DNA from: Chloroflexota bacterium
GTDB taxonomy: Bacteria > Chloroflexota > Chloroflexia > Thermobaculales > Thermobaculaceae
Direction: 5' to 3'
Assembly: GCA_902810765.1 (NCBI GenBank)
Contig: CADDYR010000005.1
Location: forward strand, 1 to 38,769
Length of the DNA stretch: 38,769 nucleotides
A model generated the notes under the pieces. The model worked only from the letters and a program-made list of their open reading frames with translations. It searched no databases and had not been told where the DNA came from. Within the stretch, counting starts at the first letter, position 1; every line of letters starts with the position of its first letter. Below are positions 8,583 through 16,287 of this stretch, piece by piece. The position numbers were made by a program, and so were the translations under genes.

Positions 8583-9173
8583 GTGGAGAAGAACCCGAGC
8601 TCCATCTTGTTCTCTTTGGTCCCGCCACTCGACAGGTTGGAGGTGCTATGCGGCGAGCGCTCGACAGCCTACGCAGTGTCTCTCGCGCTGTCCGATCTGG
8701 GTGTGCTCGTGCAGAGGTCGGCAGAGATCAAACTGCTGCTGGACATTCCTCCGAGCCACGCTCTCAGGCTGCTGGAGGCGATGAAGATCCCGCCCGAGAA
8801 GACGATAGTGGCGACACGCAACACCTGCCCTGAGCACTCAGAGGACCTGTGGGAGCTTGGATCTCTTGCCCTAGTCTCGATAAGTATGGCTCTGGCGCGG
8901 CCGAGGGGTTCGGTACTCTCCGAGATCCGAGAAAGGATCGCTAGAGGTGAGAGGTACAGGCTCACCCCCGACACGGCAAGCAGGCTCAGGTCCACAGAGA
9001 GGATCGTGCTACGGTATCTCGCACGGGGATGGGAGCCGAAGCAGATCGCCGAGAGACTGCAGCTCGAAGATCAATCGGTGAGGAATACAGCCTGTCGGGT
9101 GCGATCCAAGCTGGGGCTCTCGAACGACGCCAGGCTCACGATGTACTACTGGGGCCTGGGCGAGACGTTCTGA
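8583..9173 (+). CDS. LuxR-type transcription regulator with pseudo-receiver-like N terminus
   Basis: A 196-residue protein starting with GTG at 8583, with GGGAGG 6 nt upstream. The frame is open further up, but that part is promoter and leader. The last 60 residues form a LuxR/GerE helix-turn-helix: STERIVLRYLARGWEPKQIA, then DQSVRNTACRVRSKLGL. Residues 1-130 look like an alpha/beta domain similar to a receiver (LEVLCGE, ALSDLGVLVQRSAEIKLLLD, KTIVATRNTCPEHSEDLWEL) but lack a clear phosphoacceptor Asp pocket. It is the intact partner of the frameshifted copy at 452-1044. It lies directly upstream of genes for exported proteins. Repeats in its own promoter suggest autoregulation or control by the paralogue; both are inference. 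Confidence 0.85.
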   Translation: MEKNPSSILFSLVPPLDRLEVLCGERSTAYAVSLALSDLGVLVQRSAEIKLLLDIPPSHALRLLEAMKIPPEKTIVATRNTCPEHSEDLWELGSLALVSISMALARPRGSVLSEIRERIARGERYRLTPDTASRLRSTERIVLRYLARGWEPKQIAERLQLEDQSVRNTACRVRSKLGLSNDARLTMYYWGLGETF

Positions 9174-9341
9174 ATGTGTGTTTGTACTCGAGACTGAGCC
9201 CAAAACGGGTACGTTCACCTCTTGTGCGGCTGGCCTCCCGGTTGTATGCTCGCGTCAATCGTTCTCGCCTTCGCTGGAAGGGGAGAGCCACAGGCTTCGG
9301 GGACCCAGCAAGCTACGTGCCCCGTCCTCCGCATCCCCGCC

Positions 9342-9350
9342 TGATATGGT
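9342..9350 (+). promoter_or_regulatory. Possible extended -10 promoter for the small secreted peptide gene
   Basis: TGATATGGT (TG, A, TATGGT) lies 28 nt before the ATG at 9379. No -35 is evident. The rest of 9174-9378 shows no coding potential. Confidence 0.4.
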
Positions 9351-9378
9351 AGCACCCTTCGGGCACGGGAGGCTTGCT

Positions 9379-9609
9379 ATGAACCGCATACGGCTACTTT
9401 CCTCGCGTTGGCTGATGGTGCTCGTGCTCGCAACCGGTCTGCTCAAAGGGGCGGCGGTGGCCGCCCGTCCGATGCTCTCCCCGCCCCAGCCTCGTCCGGT
9501 TCGGGGGCCAGATGCCACGTCCCAGGCCACCGACAACCAGCAGGGCGGGACCGGCGAGGCAGCGCCGAGCGAGTTGCCAAGTGTGGGAGCAGGCGGCACG
9601 ACGCGATGA
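9379..9609 (+). CDS. Small secreted peptide, hypothetical
   Basis: A 76-residue protein starting with ATG at 9379, preceded by GGGAGG 6 nt upstream. The first about 30 residues are a signal peptide: basic MNRIRLLSSR, then hydrophobic WLMVLVLATGLLKGAAVAA with a likely cleavage near AVA/AR. The mature part of about 46 residues is Pro, Gly, Ser and Gln rich (DNQQGGTGEAAPSELPS) and probably disordered. No known family is recognised. It opens the plus-strand exported-protein cluster and is followed by a strong hairpin, so it may be transcribed partly on its own. Confidence 0.6.
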   Translation: MNRIRLLSSRWLMVLVLATGLLKGAAVAARPMLSPPQPRPVRGPDATSQATDNQQGGTGEAAPSELPSVGAGGTTR

Positions 9610-9624
9610 GTACACTAATCGCTT

Positions 9625-9655
9625 GAGCACGGGGCGATGCAGTCGCCCCGTGCTC
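9625..9655 (+). terminator. Perfect 13-bp hairpin, terminator-like but without a T-run
   Basis: GAGCACGGGGCGA (9625-9637) pairs perfectly with TCGCCCCGTGCTC (9643-9655) around the loop TGCAG. It lies between the small secreted peptide and the Tat-exported protein. It lacks a following T-tract, so it may be a partial terminator, an mRNA stabiliser or a processing site. Confidence 0.55.
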
Positions 9656-9717
9656 GGGCCATACGTCTACGCGGCTCAGGCCGCAAGGCTGGAACGCTTA
9701 GACAAAGGAGAGCTTGC

Positions 9718-10749
9718 ATGATGTTCCGTAAGCGTAACTCAGAACAAGTACGTATTGACGCCATCAAGATGGGGGTGAAGAAAGCAAGGAGTGGCTGTGA
9801 TAGCTGTAGTAACGGCTACTTCGAGCTGGCCAAGCAGAATGGTGCCACTGAGGATGAGATCAAGCAAGTGCTTGAGGCCGCGAGCGACGAACCGGGCGAA
9901 TTGCTGATGAGCAGACGCAAGTTGCTCAAAGGCACCGTCGCAGCCGGTGCAGCCTTAGTTCTTGCCGGTACCCTTGAGGGGCTGATTCCGAAGGGTGCGG
10001 AAGCTTTCAGTCACTACTGGGGCGTCGACAGCCTTACGAACCTCTCCCACGGAGCGGGTTGGGGGGCTCCTCAGTTCTACATAGGGCGGTTTGGATCGGG
10101 CACGGCATCGAATTGGAACTACTTCAGCCCGACAGATGCAAACGCAGCGGGTGAGTGTTACACCTATGACTACTGGGACCTCGAGGGGCCGGGCGCCAAG
10201 CCCTCGGGGTCAACCGCGTATCAATGGGGGCAGAAGCAGGCGAACGCCGCGTTCAATACCTGGGTAAGCAATACGAAGGCACAACAGTACATAGGAGGTA
10301 CGACCATATTCGCCGACATAGAGAAGGGGAACTATGGCTGGAGCGGCACGTCGATATCCAGCAGTCAGGACGTGCTGAACGGCTGGCAGGACGCTATGGC
10401 TTCCAATTCAGGTTTTCCGATGGGCCTGTACTTCAACCTGGATAGTTACGATACCCTATTTGGCTCCGGATTCAACTTCCGATACGCTGCGGTTATATAC
10501 ATCGCGCGCTGCGTCAACTTGGGCTGCAGCCCCTGTGATGCGAGCTGCAACACGAAGACCAGTGCGGGCAGCGAGTTCGACAACCACGTGTCCAGTACAA
10601 CACGCGGACAGTGCCAACCAGTGGTCTGGCAGTACTGGCAGGGAAGCAGTTCCAGTTGTGGCGATTGGGACCTCGCGGTGCAGCGACCCTCGTGCGGTGC
10701 TTTCAGCGCGCGAACCGTCTCGTACGTATCAAGCACTCCTAGTTGTTGA
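9718..10749 (+). CDS. Tat-exported glycoside-hydrolase-like (DUF1906/GH25-like) protein with AhpD-like N-terminal segment
   Basis: A 343-residue protein starting with ATG at 9718; AAAGGAG lies 7 nt upstream. A twin-arginine signal (SRRKLLK, RR at 66-67, hydrophobic TVAAGAALVLAG, cleavage near AEA/F at 96) starts only at residue 65. The 64 residues before it contain GCDSCSNGY (C27, C30) followed by NGATEDEIKQVLEAA. This resembles the CxxCxxxH...GATxEEI helix of AhpD/carboxymuconolactone proteins, with Tyr34 in place of His. The mature part looks like a GH25-type or DUF1906 TIM barrel: IFADIEKG near 207, MGLYFNLDSY, then WQYWQG and DWDLA near the end. Six Cys in the last 90 residues may form disulphides. 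Tat export of an already folded protein fits this. The hydrolase substrate is unknown. Confidence 0.7.
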   Translation: MMFRKRNSEQVRIDAIKMGVKKARSGCDSCSNGYFELAKQNGATEDEIKQVLEAASDEPGELLMSRRKLLKGTVAAGAALVLAGTLEGLIPKGAEAFSHYWGVDSLTNLSHGAGWGAPQFYIGRFGSGTASNWNYFSPTDANAAGECYTYDYWDLEGPGAKPSGSTAYQWGQKQANAAFNTWVSNTKAQQYIGGTTIFADIEKGNYGWSGTSISSSQDVLNGWQDAMASNSGFPMGLYFNLDSYDTLFGSGFNFRYAAVIYIARCVNLGCSPCDASCNTKTSAGSEFDNHVSSTTRGQCQPVVWQYWQGSSSSCGDWDLAVQRPSCGAFSARTVSYVSSTPSC

Positions 10750-10789
10750 CAGCGCTGCCTAACCGGCACAGCAGGAAGGGAACATACTC

Positions 10790-11728
10790 ATGAACAATCA
10801 GATAAGCAGCAACTGGGTTCAACAGAATCCTCCCGTTCAGCCTTCACCCAGGACTATGCCTAATATGGTGTACGACGAGGGTAATCGAGTGGTGCTGCTC
10901 TTCAGCGGCGACACCAACATATATGCGGATACCTGGACGTGGAACGGACAGACCTGGATCGAGCTCAATCCCTCCCATTCACCATCTGCCAGAAGCGGTG
11001 CTGGATTTGTCTACGATACAGCCAGAGGACAAGCCGTCCTGTTCGGCGGCTTGAGCGACGGCCAAGCCCTCAATGACACCTGGATATGGGATGGTAACGA
11101 CTGGACGGAGCTCCTGCCATCTGTATCACCATCACCACGCAACGAGGTATGCATGGTGTACGACGCAGCCCACGGCAACGTAGTGCTGTTCGGGGGCTGC
11201 GTCCCTAACAAGCCGAGGGACGTCACATTGATCAACGAAACCTGGCTGTGGGACGGCGATAACTGGACGCAAGCGAACCCTGCTGACAGCCCTCAGGCGC
11301 GAATGGATGCAGCGATGGCGTACAACGCCGCGGCACAGAACGTGGTGCTGTTTGGAGGTGCCAGCACATCCTTGCCGCTCAACGATACCTGGACATGGGA
11401 TGGGGCAAACTGGACTGAGCAACAGGTCTCGGCCAGCCCAGGGGAGCGATCCTTCGCCCAAATGGTACACATCGACTCTAATCAGCCCGTGGTACTTCTC
11501 GGGGGATTGAACGTTACCACACCCTTGAGTGATATGTGGTTGTGGAACGGGAGCGACTGGATGCAATTCCTGATCACATCACCGGCCACCTATTACGACG
11601 GATTGGCGTACGATAGCGCACGTGATGCTTTGGTACTGTACGCTACAGCCGGATGGCCGGTACGCTTAAGCGGTGGATTGAGCGATAGCATTCCCGTAAG
11701 CCAGACGTGGACTTTGAGCACGTCATAA
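10790..11728 (+). CDS. Six-bladed kelch-type propeller protein without a visible signal peptide
   Basis: A 312-residue protein starting with ATG at 10790, with GGAAGGGAA upstream. It consists of six repeats of about 48 residues with the pattern MVYD...VVLFGG...LNDTWTWDG..W. The N-terminal NWVQQNPPVQPSPR would close the last blade, as in circular propellers. Such domains bind proteins or glycans. Unlike most neighbours it has no export signal, so it may be cytoplasmic, may have lost its leader, or may leave by another route. It lies 40 nt after the Tat protein gene and 10 nt before the second kelch gene, consistent with one transcript. Confidence 0.8.
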   Translation: MNNQISSNWVQQNPPVQPSPRTMPNMVYDEGNRVVLLFSGDTNIYADTWTWNGQTWIELNPSHSPSARSGAGFVYDTARGQAVLFGGLSDGQALNDTWIWDGNDWTELLPSVSPSPRNEVCMVYDAAHGNVVLFGGCVPNKPRDVTLINETWLWDGDNWTQANPADSPQARMDAAMAYNAAAQNVVLFGGASTSLPLNDTWTWDGANWTEQQVSASPGERSFAQMVHIDSNQPVVLLGGLNVTTPLSDMWLWNGSDWMQFLITSPATYYDGLAYDSARDALVLYATAGWPVRLSGGLSDSIPVSQTWTLSTS

Positions 11729-11738
11729 AGGTCCGAAG

Positions 11739-12959
11739 ATGCAAGTGATACGCATGGTGATTACCGCATTGCTTATGAGCTGGGCTTTGACCTCGCCCGC
11801 CTTCGCGCAGGGGAACAGACATCAGGCTCCAAACTCTAGCTGCGTCCCACAGGTCTCCCCGCCAAGATGGTCCACAGCTATGGCTTACGACGCGGCCACA
11901 GGGCAAGTGGTGCTGTTCGGAGGTATAGCAGCATCGCCTTACGGGCAGTTGAACGATACGTGGGTCTGGAACGGGAAGGGATGGCAGGAACTGCGCCCCA
12001 CGAACTCCCCGTCACCAAGGGATAGCACTGATATGGTCTACGACGCGGCCACGAAGCAGGTAGTGCTGTACGGAGGGCACGGAGGCAACGGTCCGTTGAA
12101 CGATACCTGGACCTGGGACGGCACGAACTGGACCGAGCTACATCCAGCTACGTCTCCACCCGCTCAACTTGGATCTCCAAGCATGGCCTACGATGCGTCT
12201 ACGGGGAAGGTGGTGCTCTTCGGCGGGGAACTGCCAAACCCGCAGAGCCAGATGGCCGAGCCCATCCCTCAGAACCGTACCTGGACCTGGAATGGCAGGA
12301 CCTGGGTCCTCCAACATCCCACGTCCCCTCCCGCGCGCTCCTCGGCGAGTATGGTGTACGACTCGGCTACCGGGCAGGTGGTGATGTTCGGAGGGGTGGG
12401 GCACACGAAGGGGGACCTGTTCGACGACACGTGGACCTGGGACGGTAGCAACTGGACGGAGCAGCGCCCGGCAACATCCCCGCCCGCGCGCACCGACGCA
12501 GGCATGGCCTACGATGCAGCGAGCAGGCAGGTGGTACTGTTCGCGGGGAATGGAGGGAGCGCAAACGCTCTCAGCGATACCTGGAGCTGGGACGGGAAGA
12601 CCTGGACCAGGCAGGAGGTGAGTGCCGGCCCGAGCGGCCCGAACGTATCCGCAGCCTACGATAGCAACCGGAGGGAGATCGTGGCTTACAACACTCCCGA
12701 GAGGAGCCGGTATGCTCCTCCCGCCCCAAGCCACACGCTACTTTGGAACGGCAGTTGGCGGGCTTTGAAGGGATGTGTCAGTAACTACTCCGCACAGGGC
12801 AAAACCTCATCTATTCCAAGCGGTGTGCCTAACACAGGAGGCGGGGGTATGAAGACCACCGACAATACCAGCATCCCCTACGGCAGCATTACGGCCATCG
12901 GGTTGCTCGCTATCGGTGGCTGCCTGCTTACATGGCTACGATACATCCGGTGCTGCTAG
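11739..12959 (+). CDS. Secreted six-bladed kelch propeller with sortase-like C-terminal anchor
   Basis: A 406-residue protein. Residues 1-23 are a signal peptide (MQVIRMVITALLMSWALTSP, likely cleaved AFA/Q). Six repeats follow with consensus MAYDAATGQVVLFGG...LNDTWTWDG..WTE, spanning about 45-340, then a short linker. The C terminus has VPNTG near residue 363, glycines, a hydrophobic stretch from about 381 to 399 (SITAIGLLAIGGCLLTWL) and a basic end (RYIRCC). This is the order of a sortase substrate (LPxTG, membrane segment, positive tail), with Val for Leu. No sortase is in the window. It could instead be a simple C-terminal membrane anchor. A very stable hairpin follows the gene. Confidence 0.8.
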   Translation: MQVIRMVITALLMSWALTSPAFAQGNRHQAPNSSCVPQVSPPRWSTAMAYDAATGQVVLFGGIAASPYGQLNDTWVWNGKGWQELRPTNSPSPRDSTDMVYDAATKQVVLYGGHGGNGPLNDTWTWDGTNWTELHPATSPPAQLGSPSMAYDASTGKVVLFGGELPNPQSQMAEPIPQNRTWTWNGRTWVLQHPTSPPARSSASMVYDSATGQVVMFGGVGHTKGDLFDDTWTWDGSNWTEQRPATSPPARTDAGMAYDAASRQVVLFAGNGGSANALSDTWSWDGKTWTRQEVSAGPSGPNVSAAYDSNRREIVAYNTPERSRYAPPAPSHTLLWNGSWRALKGCVSNYSAQGKTSSIPSGVPNTGGGGMKTTDNTSIPYGSITAIGLLAIGGCLLTWLRYIRCC

Positions 12960-12999
12960 CTCGGTTGCCTATACCCGAGCCTCTCTCTATTCCCTCGAT

Positions 13000-13035
13000 C
13001 CCAGCGGGGAGGTAGGCCTCTACCTCCCCGCTGGG
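13000..13035 (+). terminator. Perfect 16-bp hairpin after the anchored kelch gene
   Basis: CCCAGCGGGGAGGTAG (13000-13015) pairs perfectly with CTACCTCCCCGCTGGG (13020-13035) around the tetraloop GCCT. It lies 40 nt after the stop. No T-run follows. The truncated reading frame at 13046 begins right after it, so the hairpin probably marks the end of the 9.7-13.0 kb transcript. Confidence 0.6.
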
Positions 13036-13045
13036 GCAGTTACGT

Positions 13046-13446
13046 TTGAAGACCCGCGATGGGGAGGACAACAAGGGCGACCAGTATAAGGCCGTCAACG
13101 AGACGCTACTTCTCGGAAACGGCGGTCGGTATGATTACACGGTGTACTACGTAGGCAGCAGCACATGGCGAGCGCAATTCTGTAGTAGCGCAAATTGCGA
13201 TGACATTCGCGGCAAGGTCATACCTATGTTCATGAATCATTCTCTGCCCTACGTCGCCTCTGGGGGCGAGTCGAGTTGCCTAAGCTGTCCAATTGGTACT
13301 GTGCATACGGAGAGCAACGAATACAACCCCGGAGGTACAAATACCTGGAATACTGGTGCTACAACGCCATTCGCAACAACGTCGATGGCAGTATCACCAG
13401 CTGCAACACCACGTACCACAGTTGGACCGTAAAGTATCCGAAATAG
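13046..13446 (+). pseudogene. Secreted-protein relic, N-terminally truncated and frameshifted
   Basis: Protein-like sequence begins abruptly after the hairpin (in-frame TTG at 13046, no ribosome site, no signal peptide). It reads ...YDYTVYYVGSSTWRAQFC through PYVASGG, then becomes implausible. The frame shifted by one continues with LPKLSNWYCAYGEQR, YKYLEYWCYNAI and SCNTTYHSWTVKYPK to a TAG at 13444-13446. The switch lies at a run of five G (13262-13266); a sixth G would join the parts. Cys and aromatic content suggests a disulphide-bonded extracellular protein. I do not recognise the family. Both a missing start and a frameshift argue for a true pseudogene. Confidence 0.6.
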
Positions 13447-13460
13447 AAGTGAGGAATACG

Positions 13461-14012
13461 ATGAGATCGCCGCTCAAGGTGGGGGTTAGGTCGCTTGGCG
13501 TGGTGTTACCAGCAGCGCTCCTGTTCACGTTTGCTCTAACAAAGCAAGGAGGGGCGGATATGTCTACGGGACGTCCCAACGTTCATAGTACCCCAGAGGA
13601 AGTCGCGAGGATCGCGCTAGAGGACACAGAGGCCACGTACCCGACTCTGAGCGGCAAAGCCGAGGTCGTGCTTGCCCGACGCGCCACCGAGGCGGAGGCC
13701 GAGTCGACCGGCCTGGGTCACAACATCCCCATGATGCTGGTCGTGCTGCGCGGGGACTTCGACGTCAGCAGATTTGCCGGTGGAAGACACCTAGCCAACG
13801 CGGACCGTCGGCGTGCACAGTATATCACCTACCTCTTCGACCTGCGAACAGGGACGATACCGTTCATGGCCACCTCTCCCAATGAGAAGGGCTTGCAGGT
13901 CGTGTTGAACGACTTGGGTCGCGGCGGTATGTCCCTGCCTCAACCCACACCGTCGCACTCGCCCGACGAGATCGCTCCGACGAAGATTCCTCCTGACGAG
14001 CCCGGGAAGTAG
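13461..14012 (+). CDS. Secreted hypothetical protein
   Basis: A 183-residue protein starting with ATG at 13461, with GTGAGG upstream. Residues 1 to about 35 look like a signal peptide or membrane anchor (MRSPLKVGVRSLGVVLPAAL, LLFTFALTKQ). The mature part starts with STPEEVARIALEDTEATYP and contains KAEVVLARRATEAEAES, HNIPMMLVVLRGDFDVSRF and AQYITYLFDLRTGTIPFMA. This could be a PepSY-like or small alpha/beta domain. The tail is Pro-rich (PTPSHSPDEIAPTKIPPDEP). A 29-bp stretch of this gene (13596-13624) recurs just downstream. Function unknown. It belongs to the exported-protein cluster. Confidence 0.65.
   Translation: MRSPLKVGVRSLGVVLPAALLFTFALTKQGGADMSTGRPNVHSTPEEVARIALEDTEATYPTLSGKAEVVLARRATEAEAESTGLGHNIPMMLVVLRGDFDVSRFAGGRHLANADRRRAQYITYLFDLRTGTIPFMATSPNEKGLQVVLNDLGRGGMSLPQPTPSHSPDEIAPTKIPPDEPGK
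13596..13624 (+). repeat. 29-bp exact direct repeat, copy 1
   Basis: These 29 bases inside the secreted gene encode the EEVARIALE region and recur exactly at 14046-14074, 450 bp away. Recombination between the copies would delete most of the 13461-14012 gene. Confidence 0.85.
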
Positions 14013-14030
14013 TCCAAGCAGGGGGCCAAT

Positions 14031-14090
14031 ATGCCTAGTTCTCCGGAGGAAGTCGCGAGGATCGCGCTAGAGGAAGAGCCAAACCAGTAG
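14031..14090 (+). pseudogene. 19-codon relic of a second copy of the upstream secreted gene
   Basis: A tiny frame MPSSPEEVARIALEEEPNQ begins with ATG at 14031, 18 nt after the previous stop. Its middle repeats STPEEVARIALED of the 13461 gene and includes the 29-bp exact repeat (14046-14074). It is best read as what remains of a tandem duplicate after a deletion. It might still be translated as a short peptide, but nothing requires that. Confidence 0.5.
14046..14074 (+). repeat. 29-bp exact direct repeat, copy 2
   Basis: Exact copy of 13596-13624, located between two exported-protein genes. Confidence 0.85.
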
Positions 14091-14107
14091 GTGTTGGAGA
14101 TACGACG

Positions 14108-15212
14108 ATGAGATCTCTGATCCACAAGTACGGCATCATGCTTCCCATTCTCCCGGCGCCGCTGTCCCTGGGAGCGTCTCCGGCCAGCACGGCGACACCC
14201 GTGCCGCAGAGCCCCCTGATAGGAGGGTTCGTACAGCGTGCTGACAGCGAGTACGGTTACTCGATGCTGGTGCCGTCGGATTGGGATACCGCCGATTTGG
14301 GGGACGCTCGTGGGTACTATCCCGCGAACTCAGACAGCCAGACCAACCGTGTACTGATGTACGTGAGCGATCTCGAGGTCGCTGCCACAGGAAACGAGTA
14401 TCGTGGGTCTGGCGCAATTCGACCAGAGCGGATCGCTCGATGATTGGACCTCGCATCAGGAGCGGCTCTGGCAGGCAGAGGCGATTCCCCACTCCCTTCT
14501 GAGCAGCAGATCCAGTACGGCGGTTTACGCATTGGGTCCATACGGTGGCCAGATGTATCTTACGGCCTACACTGTCAATCAGGGCCAGTTACTGGTTGTG
14601 CCCCTGACTGGCTACGGCAGCTACGCCAGCAAGGCCGCTCTCGTCAAGAGCGGTCTGCTCGACGATCTCATCACGATGACGTCGAGCGCTAAGGCTCTAC
14701 AGGCTGCCGGCACGAGTGCTGATAGCACGAGCGTTGTCCCCGACTCAGACACAGGCGAGTCAGGGCCTGCCCTGTACCAGGATCCAGGGACCCTCACGAC
14801 AGATTCGTTTGCCAGGCGTGAGAGATCGGGCTACTACGGTACCTACCATTGCCACGGCAGCGTCTGCGGCTACGACTTCTGGACCGAGCAGGTAGTCAAG
14901 TGGGATCAGGGCACCCGCACGATAGGTGAGCTATACGAGTCCTTCTGGTATCGTCACAGCAACCTGCGCGGCGAGTGGCTCTTCAGCACCCACGTAAACG
15001 ACTACCCCGACTGGTGCTCGGGTGGTCATCCCGACTACATCAGCCGCGCGATCGGCAAACAGACCTCGTCCTCGCACTTCCAGGTGGGCGACGACTGGTA
15101 CCCGAACTACCGGAACAGCAAGATAGGGTCTCAGACGTATCATGGGATGATCACGGGAGATCCCGGCATCTTCGACTGTACGGCCTGGCGACCGTTCTAC
15201 CTGACTCCGTAG
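14108..15212 (+). pseudogene. Secreted hypothetical protein gene, frameshifted
   Basis: The N-terminal frame starts with ATG at 14108 (GGAG upstream), with a signal-like start MRSLIHKYGIMLPILPAP and then a PsbP-like or lipoprotein-like stretch YGYSMLVPSDWDTADLGDAR. It runs to MYVSDLEVAATG and then stops soon after 14440. The next frame continues TSIVGLAQFDQSGSLDDW and runs intact to 15212. Dropping one A from the AAA at 14392-14394 joins the two as ATGTSIVGLAQF. The combined product would be about 367 residues. The C-terminal half is rich in Tyr, Trp, His and Cys (YHCHGSVCGYDFW, DDWYPNYRNSKIG), suggesting a disulphide-containing extracellular domain. Family unknown. Real decay, sequence error or slippage cannot be told apart here. 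Confidence 0.65.
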
Positions 15213-15251
15213 TGGCGGGCTCGTGACTCTGCCGTCGGATGTGGGAAATCT

Positions 15252-15881
15252 ATGAGATCGTCCTCGGTTGCGCTCCGCCTGGCTCTGTCGTTCTGTCTTC
15301 TGGCCGTCCTGATGGGCGGATGTGGACGCCCGGGAGAGCGCGAGCGGAGCGGCACACCTCATTATTATAATGGCCAGGTGGGCCAGAAGGCGACGGCGTC
15401 GGTTGGCCCCCTGAGGCTCAGCATCTGGAGGGTGGACTACGAGGGCGGCTACGCTCGCCGGTCGCACGGCGGGCTGTATGAGTCGCAACCGGTCACCCGG
15501 ACGTACCTTAAGCTGAAGAACAATGGCGCGAGCACAGTTACCCTGTTCCGGACCGCCTGGGGGCACGGCGCGCCGCCGCAGCCACCGCCCTACTATCTGG
15601 TCGACGACCGGGGGCAGCGCTATCCCGCCACGGGTCAGGGCTGGTCGAGCCAGGCGGGCGATCCGCGTGCGATAGAGGGCAAGGCGTTGCCGGGCCAGAC
15701 GGTGGAGTTCACGCTGGAGTTCGGCGGCGTGCCGAGGAGCGCGCGCTCGCTGGCCCTCGTGATGGACTCCGTCCGGGCGGCCGACGGCCGGAGGTACAGC
15801 TTCAGGCTGCCCCTGGAGTTACCGAGGTCCGAAGGCACGCGGACTCCGCGAGCGGGAAGCAACCCCGACCCACCGAAGTGA
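15252..15881 (+). CDS. Lipoprotein with DUF4352-like beta-sandwich domain
   Basis: A 209-residue protein with a lipoprotein signal: MRSSSVALRLALSFCLLAVL followed by the lipobox MGGC (acylated Cys24). The mature part fits a DUF4352-type immunoglobulin-like fold: YLKLKNNGASTVTLFRTAWG near residue 80, YYLVDDRGQRYPATGQGW around 115, and PGQTVEFTLEFGGVPRSARS near 155. Such proteins sit on the outer face of the cytoplasmic membrane; their ligands are mostly unknown. It lies 39 nt after the frameshifted secreted gene and in the same orientation as the cluster. The C terminus is basic and Pro-rich. Confidence 0.8.
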   Translation: MRSSSVALRLALSFCLLAVLMGGCGRPGERERSGTPHYYNGQVGQKATASVGPLRLSIWRVDYEGGYARRSHGGLYESQPVTRTYLKLKNNGASTVTLFRTAWGHGAPPQPPPYYLVDDRGQRYPATGQGWSSQAGDPRAIEGKALPGQTVEFTLEFGGVPRSARSLALVMDSVRAADGRRYSFRLPLELPRSEGTRTPRAGSNPDPPK

Positions 15882-15963
15882 CACGAGCCGCCGAAGAGCC
15901 TCCCGCTGGCGCGCATCCTGCGGCTATCAAGCCTCTCACAACTGCAACTCCGAGGAGGGAGTC

Positions 15964-16287
15964 ATGTTTGCCACGTACCGAGGCGAGACGCCTAGTGAGG
16001 AGCCCGTTACCACGCCCGAGGAGCCGGAGCCGTACGACCCGGAGGTGATGGAGCCCCGTGAGATGCCGGACGTCCCCGAGCACGCGCCGGAGCTTCCGGA
16101 TCTTCCCGACCCTCCCGAGCGCAGTCCGGAGGCCGAGCCCGAGGGGGTGCCCGTGGACCCGGAGGTGGTGCCGCCCGGTCCCGATACCCCGCCCGAGCGC
16201 GGCGTCCAGCCCGAGATCCCCCAGCCGGACGCGGTTCAACCGGACTCAGGAAGCCGAGCAGGTACGGCGATCTTGAGCGTGTTATGA
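15964..16287 (+). CDS. Acidic Pro/Glu-rich protein, probably disordered
   Basis: A 107-residue protein starting with ATG at 15964; GGAGGGAG lies 4 nt upstream, a very strong site. Most of it is Pro, Glu and Asp with short repeated units (EEPEPYDPEV, DVPEHAPELPDLPDPPE, GVPVDPEVVPPGPDTPPE), so it should be unfolded and highly negatively charged. No signal peptide or membrane segment is seen. A spacer-like or charge-based role at the surface is possible but unsupported. It is the last gene of the plus-strand accessory run. Confidence 0.6.
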   Translation: MFATYRGETPSEEPVTTPEEPEPYDPEVMEPREMPDVPEHAPELPDLPDPPERSPEAEPEGVPVDPEVVPPGPDTPPERGVQPEIPQPDAVQPDSGSRAGTAILSVL

